The position numbers and the translations under genes were made by a program. From assembly GCA_040954595.2 (NCBI GenBank), contig CM082594.2, positions 2,418,001 to 2,482,000 of the forward strand: 64,000 nt of DNA, written 5' to 3'. Below are positions 12,441 through 24,476 of the stretch, one piece after another. The notes under the pieces were generated by a model that ran no database searches, had not been told where the DNA came from, and saw only the letters and a list, made by a program, of their open reading frames with translations. The first letter of the stretch is position 1, and each line of letters opens with the position of its first letter. The stretch is from Balanoglossus misakiensis (lineage: Eukaryota > Hemichordata).

Positions 12441-15400
12441 ATGGTGAAAGAGACCAAATATTATGACATTCTTGGTGTTAAGCCAACTGCCACTGAATCA
12501 GAGCTAAAGAAAGCATACAGAAAATTAGCATTGAAATACCATCCTGACAAAAACCCAGAAGATCCTGAAAAGGTAAGTGCATGTAGTTAGAAGTCTAAAG
12601 GTTCAACAAATAAATGCACGGCTCACATTCACATCTATTAGGCTGTTCACATTGCTCAAAAAAGGCTAGGCCCTTGTCCTAGCCAGGAACGTGGCCGAGC
12701 AAAAACACAGGTGTGAACGGGTCTGACCGACCCTTGTCCGGACAATTTTGGTCCCAGTCGATTGGGGTGGTTTGTGGTTGACTCTGGTCCCAGCCTGGTG
12801 TGTGTGGACACGCTTTGTCCGACTCTGGTCCTAGTTGACACCTTTCACAGTTGACATAAACAGTGTAGTCTATCATTTGACAATGGCGAAAATCGTATAA
12901 ACAACCAGAAGAGGACAAACATGGTTCTGCTTTATAAGGTCAAAGGTTGGCGAGACAACGTTGGCCAAGACAGTGCCAAACCCAATGTGAACAGGGACTA
13001 AAGATAAGCTCATCTTGTCACAATCATCGGGATTACATGTAGGTTTGCCCGGCCAAGGGCCTAGATGTTAACCCAGCAATAGCCAAGATTTTTCACAGAT
13101 TGTCAAAAGTTCAAATTTCCCCAACAGGAACAGATAATGTGATTTTTGTGTCTGTCCCTCCACAGTTCAAGATGATATCGATGGCATATGAAGTTCTATC
13201 TGATGAGAAAAAGAGGAAGCTGTATGATGAGGCTGGCGAACAAGGAATTAAAGAAGGTTCCACTGGAGGTGGATTCTCGTCACCAATGGACATCTTTGAC
13301 ATGTTCTTTGGTGGCGGATCACGGCGTCATCAACGTGAAAGACGTGGAAAAGATGTTGTTCACCAGCTGAGTGTCTCACTAGAAGATATGTACAATGGTG
13401 CTGTTAGAAAACTGGCACTTCAGAAGAATGTGATCTGTGACAAGTGTGAAGGTGTGTAGTGGCTGATGCATTTTTTGTAAATGTTAATAGTAGTCATACA
13501 CATGCTTCCTGGATAAGTGTAAAATAATCATCCACCATACCAAGGGCTTCGTATCAATTCATCGGAATAATGTTTGAAACTGCGATTAGTGTTTGCAGCA
13601 ATCTTACCCATGATTCGGTGTTTCTAGAGTGTCTGTTACATTAACCCTAATGCTACTGGATGTCAAACCTGTTTAGACTGTCAAGTCCCTTAAATACGTA
13701 TTTGCCACTTTTTCTTCTAAAACATATTTTGACTGTCTTGACATGGCTCTCATAGGTACTTAGACACACTTGGCAGTCTGAGCCCCCTGTAACATTTACC
13801 AAATCGCACTGGTTTGCACTCTATTGGTCTGAGGGTCTTGTATAGGCCCTACTGATTAACACGCACTTGGCAGTCTAACAGGCCTGGGAGCCAGGATTCT
13901 AGGAAATCAAACCAGTTTCAACCGACTTGGCAGCATTAGGGTTAATTTGTAGTATATATATTGTACCATGCATAAATGATGCGTGTATGTTTAACAAATT
14001 GTGCTCAAACTTCATAGGTTGAATCCACGAATCCGTCAGTTTGTTTGAGTTTGCCTATGATAATTGAACAATGGAGAAGAAGTGTAACAAAACATAGTGA
14101 ACTCCAAGGATCTTGGAAATTGCCATTGATTCCCAATTTACATGTTTAATGGAAATGTCTTTGCAGGAAGAGGTGGAAAGAAAGGTGCAATAGAGAAATG
14201 CCCCAACTGTCGTGGAACTGGCATGCAAGTTCGTGTACAACAGATTGGACCTGGAATGGTGCAACAGATCCAGTCTATGTGCCATGAATGCCACGGCCAG
14301 GGAGAGAGAATAAACGCTAAGGACCGATGTAGAAATTGCCAAGGTAGAAAAATTGTCCGGGAACGTAAAATACTGGAAGTGCATATTGATAAAGGTAAGC
14401 AAAAAATAGGAATTATATTCAGCTGTAGTTCAAGGGTTAAGGCGTTTACACTTACATGTATCACCAGAGTGGTACATGTAGTATATTGGATTCATATATT
14501 CCATTATCATATGGGCCGTCCCAAGCAGAAAGGGGTCTTATGGTCAAAATTATCGATTTTGAGATTTTTTCATTTTTCAACAGCTCACGTGGTCATCTTT
14601 CAGGAAAAACATCCCTCACTCTAAAATTCACTCTATAACTATGATTTTGGCCCTCTAGAAAATGTGACCTCTGACCTCTGATGATACAGTTTTTCTCATG
14701 TTTTTGTTTCTTTTGATCAGTTGTTGTTACATGTGTATAAATTACAATTTAAAGTGTTTATCACAATTCTTTTCAACATTTCCGTTATTTATACCAGTGG
14801 TCGACACCGTGTGTGTACTCAAGCAATATATTTTGCTGGTGGGTGATTTCATTTTGTTCAGGGGGGAGATAAGGTCTGTACACACCTATTTTGACAAGGG
14901 AAACAAATTCGCGTACCGTTGCAAAAGGAAAATCATCACTTACAACACACTTTTGTAAATGACTATATCTGATAGTATATTTTTATGAAATTTGCCACTT
15001 CCTACTGAAACCTTATCACTTTAAAAGTAACAAATACCCCTTCCCAAGATAAAGAACCAAGACCTCTCATGTACAAACTGAATGGGTCATCCTGTTTTGT
15101 CAGTGTAAAAATAAAGGTGTTCAGTGATGTTTAATTATTTAAGTGTCAGTATTTCATTCAATGACTGATGATGTCATTTCTGTAAGACCATACTTTCTGT
15201 ACGTTGGGTCATTCCATTATTTTACAGGGGTGGCAGGGATTCACAAACACAAAGCGTGCATATTCTAAAAGTTATTTTATTTACATCTGTACACAATAAA
15301 ATGTGACACTAATGATAGTGCCACTTCAAAACATCATTTTACACCAGAAAAAATGGCCCCTGTGGCAGGCCCTCTGCAAATTTTGTGTAATACAGGTGTG

Positions 15401-18400
15401 TGTCAGCAAAGACGTCCCATTACTAAGATCTGAAAGTTACAAATGTACAATGATTGATTGATTACATGAGGTATTAATACATAACTGTGCCTTTGTCAAG
15501 TAAGAGTACCCCATAGCCAACGAATGTCTTTAAAGCTATGAAGTAAAGTGTGTTATTGGCCAAATCTACAATCAAATTTTTAGCAGTGTATTTCACATAT
15601 TTAGGTAACTCATGCTAATGAAAATTGAAACATGTAGTTTGAATTTTACCCAATGTAATGTCCATGGTGTGTACCAGACAGAACAAGCTTTTACTGCAGT
15701 TTTATTGTATTAGTGGATTTGCTGTGGCATTCACTCCTCTGGCTCTGGGAAAAATTCATGTCTGTAGGGCTCTCTTACATATGGGGCTATTGTTTTATTC
15801 AGCTCCCTCCATCTTGCCAGACTCATACCACCAGCAGGCAACAATTCTGGCTTACTGTCAGGAGATGGAGGCCATGAAACACCTCGCTTTACAAGATCAA
15901 TTCGTTCCTCGTTGTCTGCTGGTGCCCTCCTTACATAAACACACCCAGGATCATTCTTGGAAAATCTGAAGTGGTGGTAGCCACGAATTCCTTTAAGAGG
16001 TTTCAAATACTTGGAAAAAAATGTGTCCCATTGGTACCACTGAAAATTTGGAACAGGAGATCCCCGGCTCATATACAGTTTTGCATTATTGATTTTTGCA
16101 CTTTTGTTGACGAGTTCACCTAACTGGCTCACAGTATCAACATCACTCCTACGATAAAATTGACGAATCTTTCCAAAACAAGCATCGCATATGCATTTAG
16201 TGTGACCAGGCTCTAAAAAATGGTAATTAATTTCATCATGTAATCCTGTACTAGTGCGGTAACAAAAATAATGAACAACAGTTTTATTCTTGTTCTGACC
16301 ACCACAATTGTCTGCATGGCAGTGACAGGTTTTCTCCCCTAAACCATGATTATCAAAGTAATTATCAAGCATACTTACAACATTGTTAGCACCATGACAA
16401 CTCTTGTTATCAATACCTATAGTTTGTGACTCATCAAAAAGATAATTCATTTGTGATTTAATCCCATCATTACATATGCCAAAGCAGTTGACTTTCAATG
16501 GGTTCAAAAAATAAAGCTGACTGACCTGACGAGACTGGTGAGGCACAAGAAAACTTTGAGCAAAGTCAAAGGTGTAATGAACTGAATGTAAATCTTGTGA
16601 ACATGCAGTGACAGGTAAACTGAAATCCCCATCGCACAACTCGTCCCGTGCTTTCCTGATACAGTCATTCAAAAATTTCCTTTCATTCTGCGCTTTCAAA
16701 ATATGTTCAGAAAAAGCTAAACTATTTGTCAATTTGTCGTCCTCAGTTACTGCATACTTCAAATTGTTACGGAATTGTTCACACTTGACACAAACATCTG
16801 TACATGGCTCCATCTTCTGTATATGGGGGACACATGACAGCCAAATGTTCCGAAAACTTGTCTCACCAACATGTTGTCTTATCGGCTCACAGTCATTGCA
16901 GGCGTCGACATATTTCTCATAGATATCTGTAAATCTGTCACTCGAAGGTAAGTAAACAGGGGCCTTCCCATCACGACCACGGGGTGCTGCTGGCATAGGT
17001 AACCCATACTCTTCCCCATAGCGTACCAAAAACTGCACAACATCTTGAACTATCTGGAAGAGTAAGTTGAAAGGATTAGTTTGCATCCAGGAACAGGGCG
17101 TGAGCAATATTGTCAATGTGCACAATACTGCCATCATACACTATTTTATGATCCTTAAAGGGACACAAACTGTAACTTTTAGCTGTTTCATAAGTCTTTG
17201 GTTCATCTTACAATAAACAGATTCATGTTCTAGTCTACTCTCTATAGCATGATAATATACATAGAATTCTGGGTGCAGACCATCAATACATGTGTAATGA
17301 CCACAGCTAATTGGTGACAAATGAATTCTAATGCGGACTTGAATGCAATTTTCAACAATAACATTGCTGAACCGTAACATATGCATCAATGTTGTGATAA
17401 AATACTGGGTATTTCATGTTTGGAGCTTCAAAGATTTGAATAGCGAACTGCAGATGATACAAAGTAGAACAAAATAATTACAGAAACAGCCAAATGTTAC
17501 AGCTAATGCCATGGAGCTTTAAATTGTAATAGTAACCAATTAGCATTCTAATGTTAACAACACAGGCATATTTTAAAGTCGACAGTTACAATTATTCAGA
17601 AGATCAATATCAAAGAAAACCTTTTCCAAAAGGATTACATTCGTGTCTAACTCATTTACTTACTTCAAAAGAAAAAGCATTTATTGGTCTCTTTCCCTTC
17701 ATTCCATGATCTCTTGGAACTACACCATGCAACTTATAATGTGCCTTTAAATTACCAAATCTCTTCTTTCCTAATAAATATATAAACAAAAAAGAAGGGT
17801 CAAATTGAAAATAATCCTATTAAATACCAAAAAAATATAGTTGAATTGCAGAATAAATGGTCAACTTTGATTTTTGAAATTCTGTCTGGTTGTATCCTTA
17901 TTTACTACAGACACGGCAGCTCAGTGACGTCATTGTTTTTTGTTTGAATTTGTGGGACCTCCTTGTGACACTAACGACAGCTGACGGTTGATATCGGTTA
18001 CAACTTCTAGCGATCATATACGTATGCCCGAAATTTTATTGGCTCATTACATAGCCTATATGGGCATAATACCGATAGAGTATTATGAAAAAAAATGCAA
18101 CGATGGTCGTCATTTTGAAACGGGAGCCGTAAATTCGTGCAAATCCTGACGATACACGCTAATTTGGCTGAAACTGAGACACACGAGTGATGACTTACCC
18201 ATAATATGAATATAACGCCAGGCCTTTTCACACACAATTTTACCAGCAAATCGGTACTGGAAAGACTGCCTTTCTCTTTTCCCTCCTCCTTTCGGTTCAC
18301 CCATATATTCGCTTTGCTCCAACTTTGACAATATCAGCACATCAAACTGGTCTTTGGGGAACTCAGCCATGTTGATCCGATATTCCCACACGCGGTCAAC

Positions 18401-21279
18401 ATCTAAACTACTGAAGCACTCATTCGTACAGCCGCACCCCGCCTGCATTGTTGATCGCACAAATGCCTTATCCAAATCATCCCTAGGCCCTTGGTCATCT
18501 GGAACTTCATCGGATGATGGATATAGACGAGCTAGTGCAGCAACATCAGGCGTTTCTGTGTGTTCATCACCATCATCATCACCGGAATCGTCGTGCACCT
18601 CGGCGGTGTTGGTTGATGCAACGATATGCTCGTCAAAATTCTGAGAGTTGGAGCGAGATCCCGGTGGGCTGAAGGTTTCTACGATGTTATTTTGATGTTC
18701 TTCAAGCAGAAATCGTATTTCAGGATCGATATCAACGGGTACTTCGACCGCAAAAGACATAATTATTAGATTCAGACGAACGTACGTGCTGTTTACTATT
18801 TGGCGCGAGTTGATCACGTGTCGCATAGTGGCGGGAACCACCGTCAAAACGGTATTTTAGAAAACCGGAAAAAAACCACGATAAACAATCCAGAAATCGA
18901 AAAAAATGCTATTCAAATGATAATAGAAATTTGCAGAGAATATCATATAAATACAGAAAAAAATGTTCTTTTTGTAGAGGTCACATAATTGAAATATCAG
19001 TGACCCCAGTGCAGTGCAGTAAATATTGATACATTGTATCCACATGCAGTTTATTCGAAACGACGCGCGCTCCCATAAGACCCCTTTCTGCTTGGGACGG
19101 CCCAATTATTATACCTTGATTCACATACGCATGTACTCTATAGGGATAAAAAGCCCGTCACATTTGCGCAATAACTTGCTGTATCGTGTGTCAACACACT
19201 TTGTCTATATATGGCCATTAGCGTTCAATTCTATTTTGTTTTTGAACCATGCATGTATTACATGCCAATTCATTCCGTGTTCAGATAATTACTGCCTTCG
19301 TGATCTTGCTGCCATCATTCAGGTCTGCTTGATCAATTTATATTCAACTCTGCTGCAGGGATGTCGAGATGATTCAGCCAACAAGAATCATGAGTTCAGC
19401 ACATTTACTTTGTAGATATATGCTGGTCAAATCAGCCTCTTACCCCCCACCCCCACCCCGTCTAGTCGAACACCTTCCCAGGCTTGTCATTGCATTAGTC
19501 AAAGTGGAGAGAAAAAAAAGTGATTTGTTTCAAAGTTTCACTACAATGCATATCACATGACCACTCTGTGAACTGACTGTGTACTGTACATGATCAGATT
19601 CCTAATATATATTTTCACTTTCAGGACAAAATACTATTTAGCATTGCCGGCTGTGATAATTGATAGCAAAAAGTTTGTTTCTTATTCTTAAAGGCCTTAT
19701 TAATGCATTTGTTAATGCATTTATATTAATTTGTTTAAATGTTTTTTTTGTATTATGCAGGTATGAGAGATGGACAGAAAGTGACATTTACCGGAGAAGG
19801 TGACCAAGAACCAGGACTGGAACCAGGTGATATTGTCATTGTCTTGGATGAGAAGGAACATTCTGTATTCCAACGCAGTGGTGATGATCTGATCATGAAG
19901 CTTGAAGTAGAGCTTGTGGAAGCTTTGTGTGGATTCCAGAGACACATTAAAACTTTAGATTCAAGGCACTTGTTAATTACATCACACCCAGGTAAGTGCA
20001 CATTTTTCCCCCCCAGAGATTTCTTAGCCTTTACTGCTTAGAACTTGGTCATCACAGTGCGCACCTGCCACCCTTACCTGTGACGTTAATATCATAGAAA
20101 TAATGGACGACACCCTGACCATTAACGTTTGTTTATGGGAAAGGGCGAGAGGAAAGCCAATAATTCATGGGCGAGGCTTCCGAGCCCATGAATTTTGAAT
20201 TTTGGCTTTCCTTGAGCCCGAGCCCATAAACAAAGTAATGTTAATGGTCAGGGCGGAGTCGGTTATTTCCATTATTTACCAACGAAGTCAAGAAAACCGT
20301 CAAAATTTACGAAAATGTCCCACAAGGGGCCCCGGAACTTGTGTTACGCAAAATGTTGTATTCACTGATCTGTTTGTTAATATTACTATTCAGATTTACG
20401 GGCATGTAAACAAACCATTACTGAGTATATGTGGTCAGAGATGTCGTTACATGTATTCTCGACCAATAAAAATGCGACGCACAGGCCATGGTAATATTAT
20501 GTGCGATACTGTTCAGTTTGAATGTGAGGTTCTCATTATGGCTAACACATTTGAATGTATTTGTTCCTGTAAACAGTATTTCATTGTTAAAAGTAGGTGT
20601 GCAGTGTGCACAATGTTGTTGACAGGTCTGTCCTTGAAGTTGTGAATACATTTGATCATTTTTTTTTTTCATAAGTAATTTATTGGTAAACACCAAATCG
20701 CAAATTAGCTCTCCTGGTGATTATAATTGGTAATAAAATGTTCACTGTAATTTTTAGCACAATACATGATCATGAATGTTGTGCGCTGCAATGGAAAAGA
20801 TGGTAAATAAAGACCTGGTTAATCCTTTTACCACTATGGTCCAGTCCAAATCCATTGTTTTCTGCGGGAAGGTTGGACCTCTAAAGAGGGAACTGGGGGT
20901 GAAATGGTTAAGGTTGGTCTACAGTCTAAGAGATTGTGATATTGTGCTTTTTTTCATAGGAGACATAGTCAAGTATGGTGACATCCGATGTGTGCTGAAT
21001 GAAGGGATGCCGATCTACAGAGCACCTTTCGACAAAGGTCGTCTTATCATCCAGTTCACCATCAACTTCCCGGAAGACAATTTCCTGCCAACGGATAAGT
21101 TGCAGCAACTGGAGAAGCTTCTGCCGGAACGCAAAGAAACCATCATCACGGACGACTGTGAAATATGTGACCTTGTCAAGCTGGATCCGCGCCAAGCTAA
21201 CCAAAACCACCGAGGTAATGTTTATGATGAAGATGAGGGTGAAGGTCACGGTCCCAGGGTACAATGTGCATCACACTGA
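12441..21279 (+). CDS. DNAJA1: DNAJA1-type Hsp40 co-chaperone, complete, 398 aa
   Basis: Five coding exons: 12441-12572, 13166-13451, 14167-14394, 19761-19991 and 20960-21279 (TGA). They total 1197 nt with all phases matching; human DNAJA1 is 397 aa. This is a type I J protein, which stimulates Hsp70 ATP hydrolysis and delivers unfolded clients. The J domain (about residues 5-67) has the HPD triad at 34-36. A Gly/Phe region follows ([18 protein letters not shown]). The four zinc-binding repeats are at about 135-142 (CDKCEGRG), 151-158 (CPNCRGTG), 178-185 (CHECHGQG) and 194-201 (CRNCQGRK). The C-terminal substrate domains carry '[13 protein letters not shown]' and '[10 protein letters not shown]'. 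The protein ends VQCASH, a Caax-like farnesylation site with an unusual final His. The start ATG has a good context (ACCATGG). Intron 3 contains a complete DNA transposon on the opposite strand. DNAJA2/A4 are alternatives, but the G/F and C-terminal regions favour the A1/A4 type. Confidence 0.95.
12641..12997. mobile_element. Possible short MITE in intron 1 of the DNAJA1-like gene
   Basis: The ends GGCTGTTCACATTG (12641) and CAATGTGAACAGGGA (about 12982-12996) are inverted repeats. They are flanked by TTA on the left and CTA on the right, which could be a decayed TWA target duplication. The interior has no ORF with a recognisable product. Confidence 0.4.
13645..13941. mobile_element. TTAA/CCCT short element in intron 2 of the DNAJA1-like gene
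   Basis: TTAA at 13641-13644 and 13942-13945 flanks an element that begins CCCTAATGCTACTGG and ends GGCAGCATTAGGG, as an imperfect terminal inverted repeat. TTAA duplication plus CCCT ends is the signature of piggyBac-type elements. At 297 bp it is non-autonomous. A related larger copy lies at 22286-23480. Confidence 0.68.
14512..19104 (-). mobile_element. Complete 4.6-kb DNA transposon with 31-bp terminal inverted repeats
   Basis: The left end TGGGCCGTCCCAAGCAGAAA... at 14512 is the exact complement of the right end, which finishes at 19104, for about 31 bp. Direct repeats ATTATCATA (14503-14511) and ATTATTATA (19105-19113) look like a 9-bp target duplication with one change. Inside is one intact three-exon gene on the minus strand. 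The element sits entirely in intron 3 of the DNAJA1-like gene, so removing it leaves the host exons untouched. The near-identical ends and open reading frame suggest recent insertion. Confidence 0.85.
15731..18760 (-). CDS. Putative transposase, DUF7869-like, three exons, 663 aa
   Basis: Exons 18760-18199, 17770-17664 and 17053-15731 join in phase (1, then 0) to give 1992 nt including the stop. The N-terminal third has an acidic region and a Cys-rich segment (CGCTNEC) followed by '[16 protein letters not shown]'. Exon 2 encodes a basic linker with '[12 protein letters not shown]'. The main domain has CxxC pairs ('[11 protein letters not shown]'), 'YTFDFAQS' at about 384-391, '[16 protein letters not shown]' at about 467-482 and '[17 protein letters not shown]' at about 505-521. 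I know this pattern from invertebrate proteins labelled DUF7869. The spaced acidic residues (D387, D472, D514) fit an RNase H-fold (DDE/D-like) catalytic core, but that is inference. It is flanked by terminal inverted repeats. The first Met is uncertain: an in-frame ATG exists at 18847. Confidence 0.8.
19114..19760 (+). other. Remainder of DNAJA1-like intron 3, right of the transposon
   Basis: AT-rich intron with a short C-rich run at 19443-19459 and the acceptor TATTATGCAG ending at 19760. No gene or repeat with clear ends is seen. Confidence 0.5.
20094..20277. repeat. Inverted-repeat element in intron 4 of the DNAJA1-like gene
   Basis: The left arm (AAATAATGGACGACACCCTGACCATTAACGTTTGTTTATGGG region) pairs with the right arm (CCCATAAACAAAGTAATGTTAATGGTCAGGG...CCATTATTT). 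The centre contains a smaller palindrome, CATGGGCGAGGCTTCCGAGCCCATG. It would fold into a hairpin of about 185 nt. Probably a MITE; its target duplication is not clear. Confidence 0.62.
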
Positions 21280-21593
21280 AACGCCAACTGATTTCTGATT
21301 TTAGCGTCCATTCTCATCAAGCAAAAAAAGCGTGACCACAAAAGGTTACCCTCACAGATATCTACATGTATGTACCCTTTGTTCTTTTTTCACGAGATTA
21401 TAAGTACATGTATTGAATGTAACACGTTCACCATCAAACTTATTGGACCTATCCCATTGTACACCATGTTCTCTTGGGAATTTTGAAGCAGAGTGATGTG
21501 TAACTTTCATAATTATTTGCTTTTTATATACATATAATTCTGAACTAAATTAACAGGAAAGAAATATAAGAACATTTCATTCATAAAATACTA
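21280..21593 (+). other. 3' flank of the DNAJA1-like gene
   Basis: No canonical AATAAA is seen before the transposon that starts at 21594. The nearest AATAAA (21763-21768) lies inside that element, so the gene may use a variant signal or one supplied by the element. Confidence 0.35.
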
Positions 21594-23703
21594 CAGTAAA
21601 ACCTGTCAAAACCGGACTCTGGGGGGACTGAGAAATCTGTCCGGTTTGAACAGTGGTCCGGTTTGGAGGGGTGGGCGTGGTCAAAAGTTTTCCGATCCAG
21701 CCGTGTTTCACACATCGACCGTATACATACATACGCACGTACGACCACGGGCGTCATGGAACAATAAAGTGTATGGATAATTTAGCATAGGTCTAAACGA
21801 ATACACAATAAATATTTTTCCTTTTTTTTATGTGAACGAGAACTACACTCACGAACGGCCTAGCTACAGCTGGACTCGCAAAATATGCGAGCGAACGCAC
21901 TAGCGCCGCCGAACGCGCCGAACGCGGAAGTGATGGAGCAATCTACAACCGCACGCGCCCGGCCCAGCGCGCGCGGCAGACGATCGTACGACTCCGTTGC
22001 TAGCCAGGACAGACGCGCTCGTATACATCGCTCTGATTGAATGTGCCTTCATAGCTTTGACCGTCCGAAAAAAATGACACGGGGAAACGTTATGTTTGAT
22101 CAGCCGACAACAGAGCTCATTACTGCGGTGACACTCCACTTGTCAAAAATATGCGACAAACGAGTCGAACAATATAATGCGTTCACGCCTTGCTTGAGTG
22201 ACAGCTCCACGCGGTTGATTGCTTGTTAAATTGGTCAAAACAAAACTCAAAGACAAAAGACAGTAATCATCATATCTTTAATTAACCCTCTTGCTACCGG
22301 GGGTCATAACCCGTTGGGCTGCCGAGTCGTTACGAGACCGCCTCCTTTTCGGTGTATGTAGAATCCGGCATTCTACACCCGCTGGATTACCAGGGTTTTT
22401 GCTTGAAAATCGGGTTTTTGGAGGGTCATTTTAGCTGCTTTTGAACGTGCTAGACTTCAAGTTTGGCACAGTCCCGTGTCGGCGGGACCTCAAACAACAA
22501 TTAACCGGGTAAAAGTTGTGGGTCATCGGGTTCGTTCCCCTGGGAGGGGAGCGTCTGTCAACGTCGTTTCGAGGCTTACTTTTACGAAAATAAAGTTAGT
22601 GCGTTAGCACACGCCATATCACGTCACAACGACGACACCATTAGTTGTCAGTAGGGGACCCAGGGTGTACCGCCAGGGGTGTTCGGGCACCCCTTCCCCT
22701 GCCACTTTCCCGTAGGGTACGAGTTAGTTCGACACGTAATGCGAACGACTAGACACTGGCGCACAGTGTTCCGCTCTACAGCCGCCCGACAACGACTCAT
22801 TTCTTCAGACCAGACACACACGGACGTTGTGATAACGACTCATTTCTTCAGACCAGACACAACACGGACGTTGTGATAACGACACGTCCATGCTTACGCA
22901 CGGCAAACTGACGTTCAGTACGGTGTTAATACGCTATAATTTTTTTACGGCACAGGGTTGTACCGACACAGTCATAGGTATCCCGCAAGCTCTGCGGGCC
23001 CCATTTCACCATTTCGTCATGTTTCCCGAGTCGATCCCAAAACGCACTTTCCCAAACAGTGCTACCCACGAGTGCGTCCGACACCGCTGGCCATCGAAAA
23101 GGTCGATACCCTATGTCGTTGTGGAACCGTCTGTTATAGTAAACAATGCATCGATGCCAAGTACGTTTTTGTCGGACGCAAAAAAAACGGTCTCCCCAGG
23201 GTCGGGAATGACCGGCGGAATGTGTCTCTTAGGATAGTGTGCTCTTTGTAGTTCAAGGCAAATAACCCTGTCGAGACTTCCTGTTCTAACAGATATTGCC
23301 CTCAAAACGGTAGTTCAAAGTCAACACGTTATAGCGAAGCGCACGCAAACGCCTAGAGACTCCAGCGGGTCGGTAAATCATATCGATCCATACCGATTAG
23401 GTCATTCATCACTCGCCAACGTTCGACTTCTACCCACACCGGAAATCGGGCGGTCTGCTACGGACTCGACAGCGTTAGGGTTAATGTAGCAAAAACAAAG
23501 AAACTTGAAAAGATGCCGTCTTCAAACAGTCGTTCCGTCCGGTTTTCGCTCGAAATCCCGTCCGGTTTCCACAGTAGACAGTGGCCGGTCTGCAGAGGTT
23601 TTTTAACACAGGGCGTCTATGGGAGTGGGCAGGGACTGAAAAAATCGTTCGGTATGGACAGTGGTCCGGTTTTACCAGGGTCCGGTTTTGACAGGTTTTA
23701 CTG
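21594..23703. mobile_element. Non-autonomous pogo/Tc1-mariner-type element (TA target)
   Basis: The ends are CAGTAAAACCTGTCAAAACC (21594) and its exact complement ending CAGGTTTTACTG (23703). TA dinucleotides lie at 21592-21593 and 23704-23705. Further CCGGTTTG/ACCGGAC motifs recur inside both ends. TA duplication plus CAGT ends fits the pogo/Tigger branch. No transposase is readable. A second element is nested at 22286-23480. Confidence 0.72.
22286..23480. mobile_element. TTAA/CCCT element nested in the pogo-type element
   Basis: TTAA at 22282-22285 and 23481-23484 brackets a 1195-bp element starting CCCTCTTGCTACCGGG and ending GACAGCGTTAGGG. The ends share the CCCTNNNGCT pattern with the 297-bp element at 13645-13941. 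The base composition is richer in CpG than the surroundings. The ORFs inside (22679-23305) overlap on both strands and resemble no transposase. Confidence 0.62.
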
Positions 23704-23857
23704 TACATAACTTATCTTCTTGTTGATTTATTAGTGAAGGAATATTACACAGATTTTAATTTGTAACATGATTCAAGTTTATCCACATTGTAGTGTATTT
23801 TAACAATTGAATAAGTATGTTCTACCCTCTGTTCAAAAAAGACAAAGTCTTGATTAA

Positions 23858-24476
23858 AGGGGAAATCCGCTGTAGCTGATTTCTACATAATTTGGTAGCT
23901 TTGATGTCTCTCTTTCAGAAAGAAACATATTCGCCATGTATAGGTCGCGCGATTTTTTACAAAATCTAGGGAAAGTTGGCAGAATTTCCAATATGGCGTT
24001 TACTGTAATTTGAATCATGGGAAAAAAAGCGCCAGGAGCAACTTCCGCCCACCTTGGTGTGGGTGATACCATTTTCCGATTGGTGTCACTGTGTCACAAG
24101 CTAAGCGTATTTGCATATTTTTCATGGGTTATAGCTCATGAAAACTGTCAATAGATGACAAATTTTCGACTTTGCTGATGATTGTTTATCAACTGATGCA
24201 AAGAACAAACAATAGATATGAAAATACGCCTAGTCTGTCGCCCAGTGACACCAATCGGAGAATGGTATCACCCACACCATGGTGGGCGGAAGTTGCTCCT
24301 GGCGCTTTTTTTCCCATGATTCAAATTACAGTAAACGCCATATTGGAAATTCTGCCAACTTTCCCTAGATTTTGTAAAAAATCGCGCGACCTATACATGG
24401 CGAATATGTTTTTTTCTGAAAGAGAGACATCAAAGCTACCAAATTATGTAGAAATCAGCTACAGCGGATTTCCCCT
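23858..24476. mobile_element. Foldback element with arms of about 230 bp, TTAA target
   Basis: TTAA at 23854-23857 and 24477-24480 flanks AGGGGAAATCCGCTGTAGCT on the left and its complement on the right. The two arms (about 23858-24090 and 24245-24476) are near-identical inverted copies, so the ORF at 24172-24480 and the antisense one at 23854-24072 encode the same peptide from each arm. No enzyme is encoded. Probably mobilised by a TTAA-specific transposase such as Kolobok. Confidence 0.78.

Noticed and set aside
17150-17170. TTAAAGGGACACAAAC as another copy of the AGGGACAAAGTCT MITE
   Set aside because: Only the first eight bases agree, and no matching right end was found in the transposon interior.
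20776-20959. ATG at 20776 as a separate gene start
   Set aside because: Exon 5 of the DNAJA1-like gene starts at 20960 after a TTTTTCATAG acceptor; the upstream codons are intron.
22679-23305. Overlapping ORFs in the nested TTAA element
   Set aside because: They occur on both strands in CpG-rich non-coding element sequence without transposase motifs.
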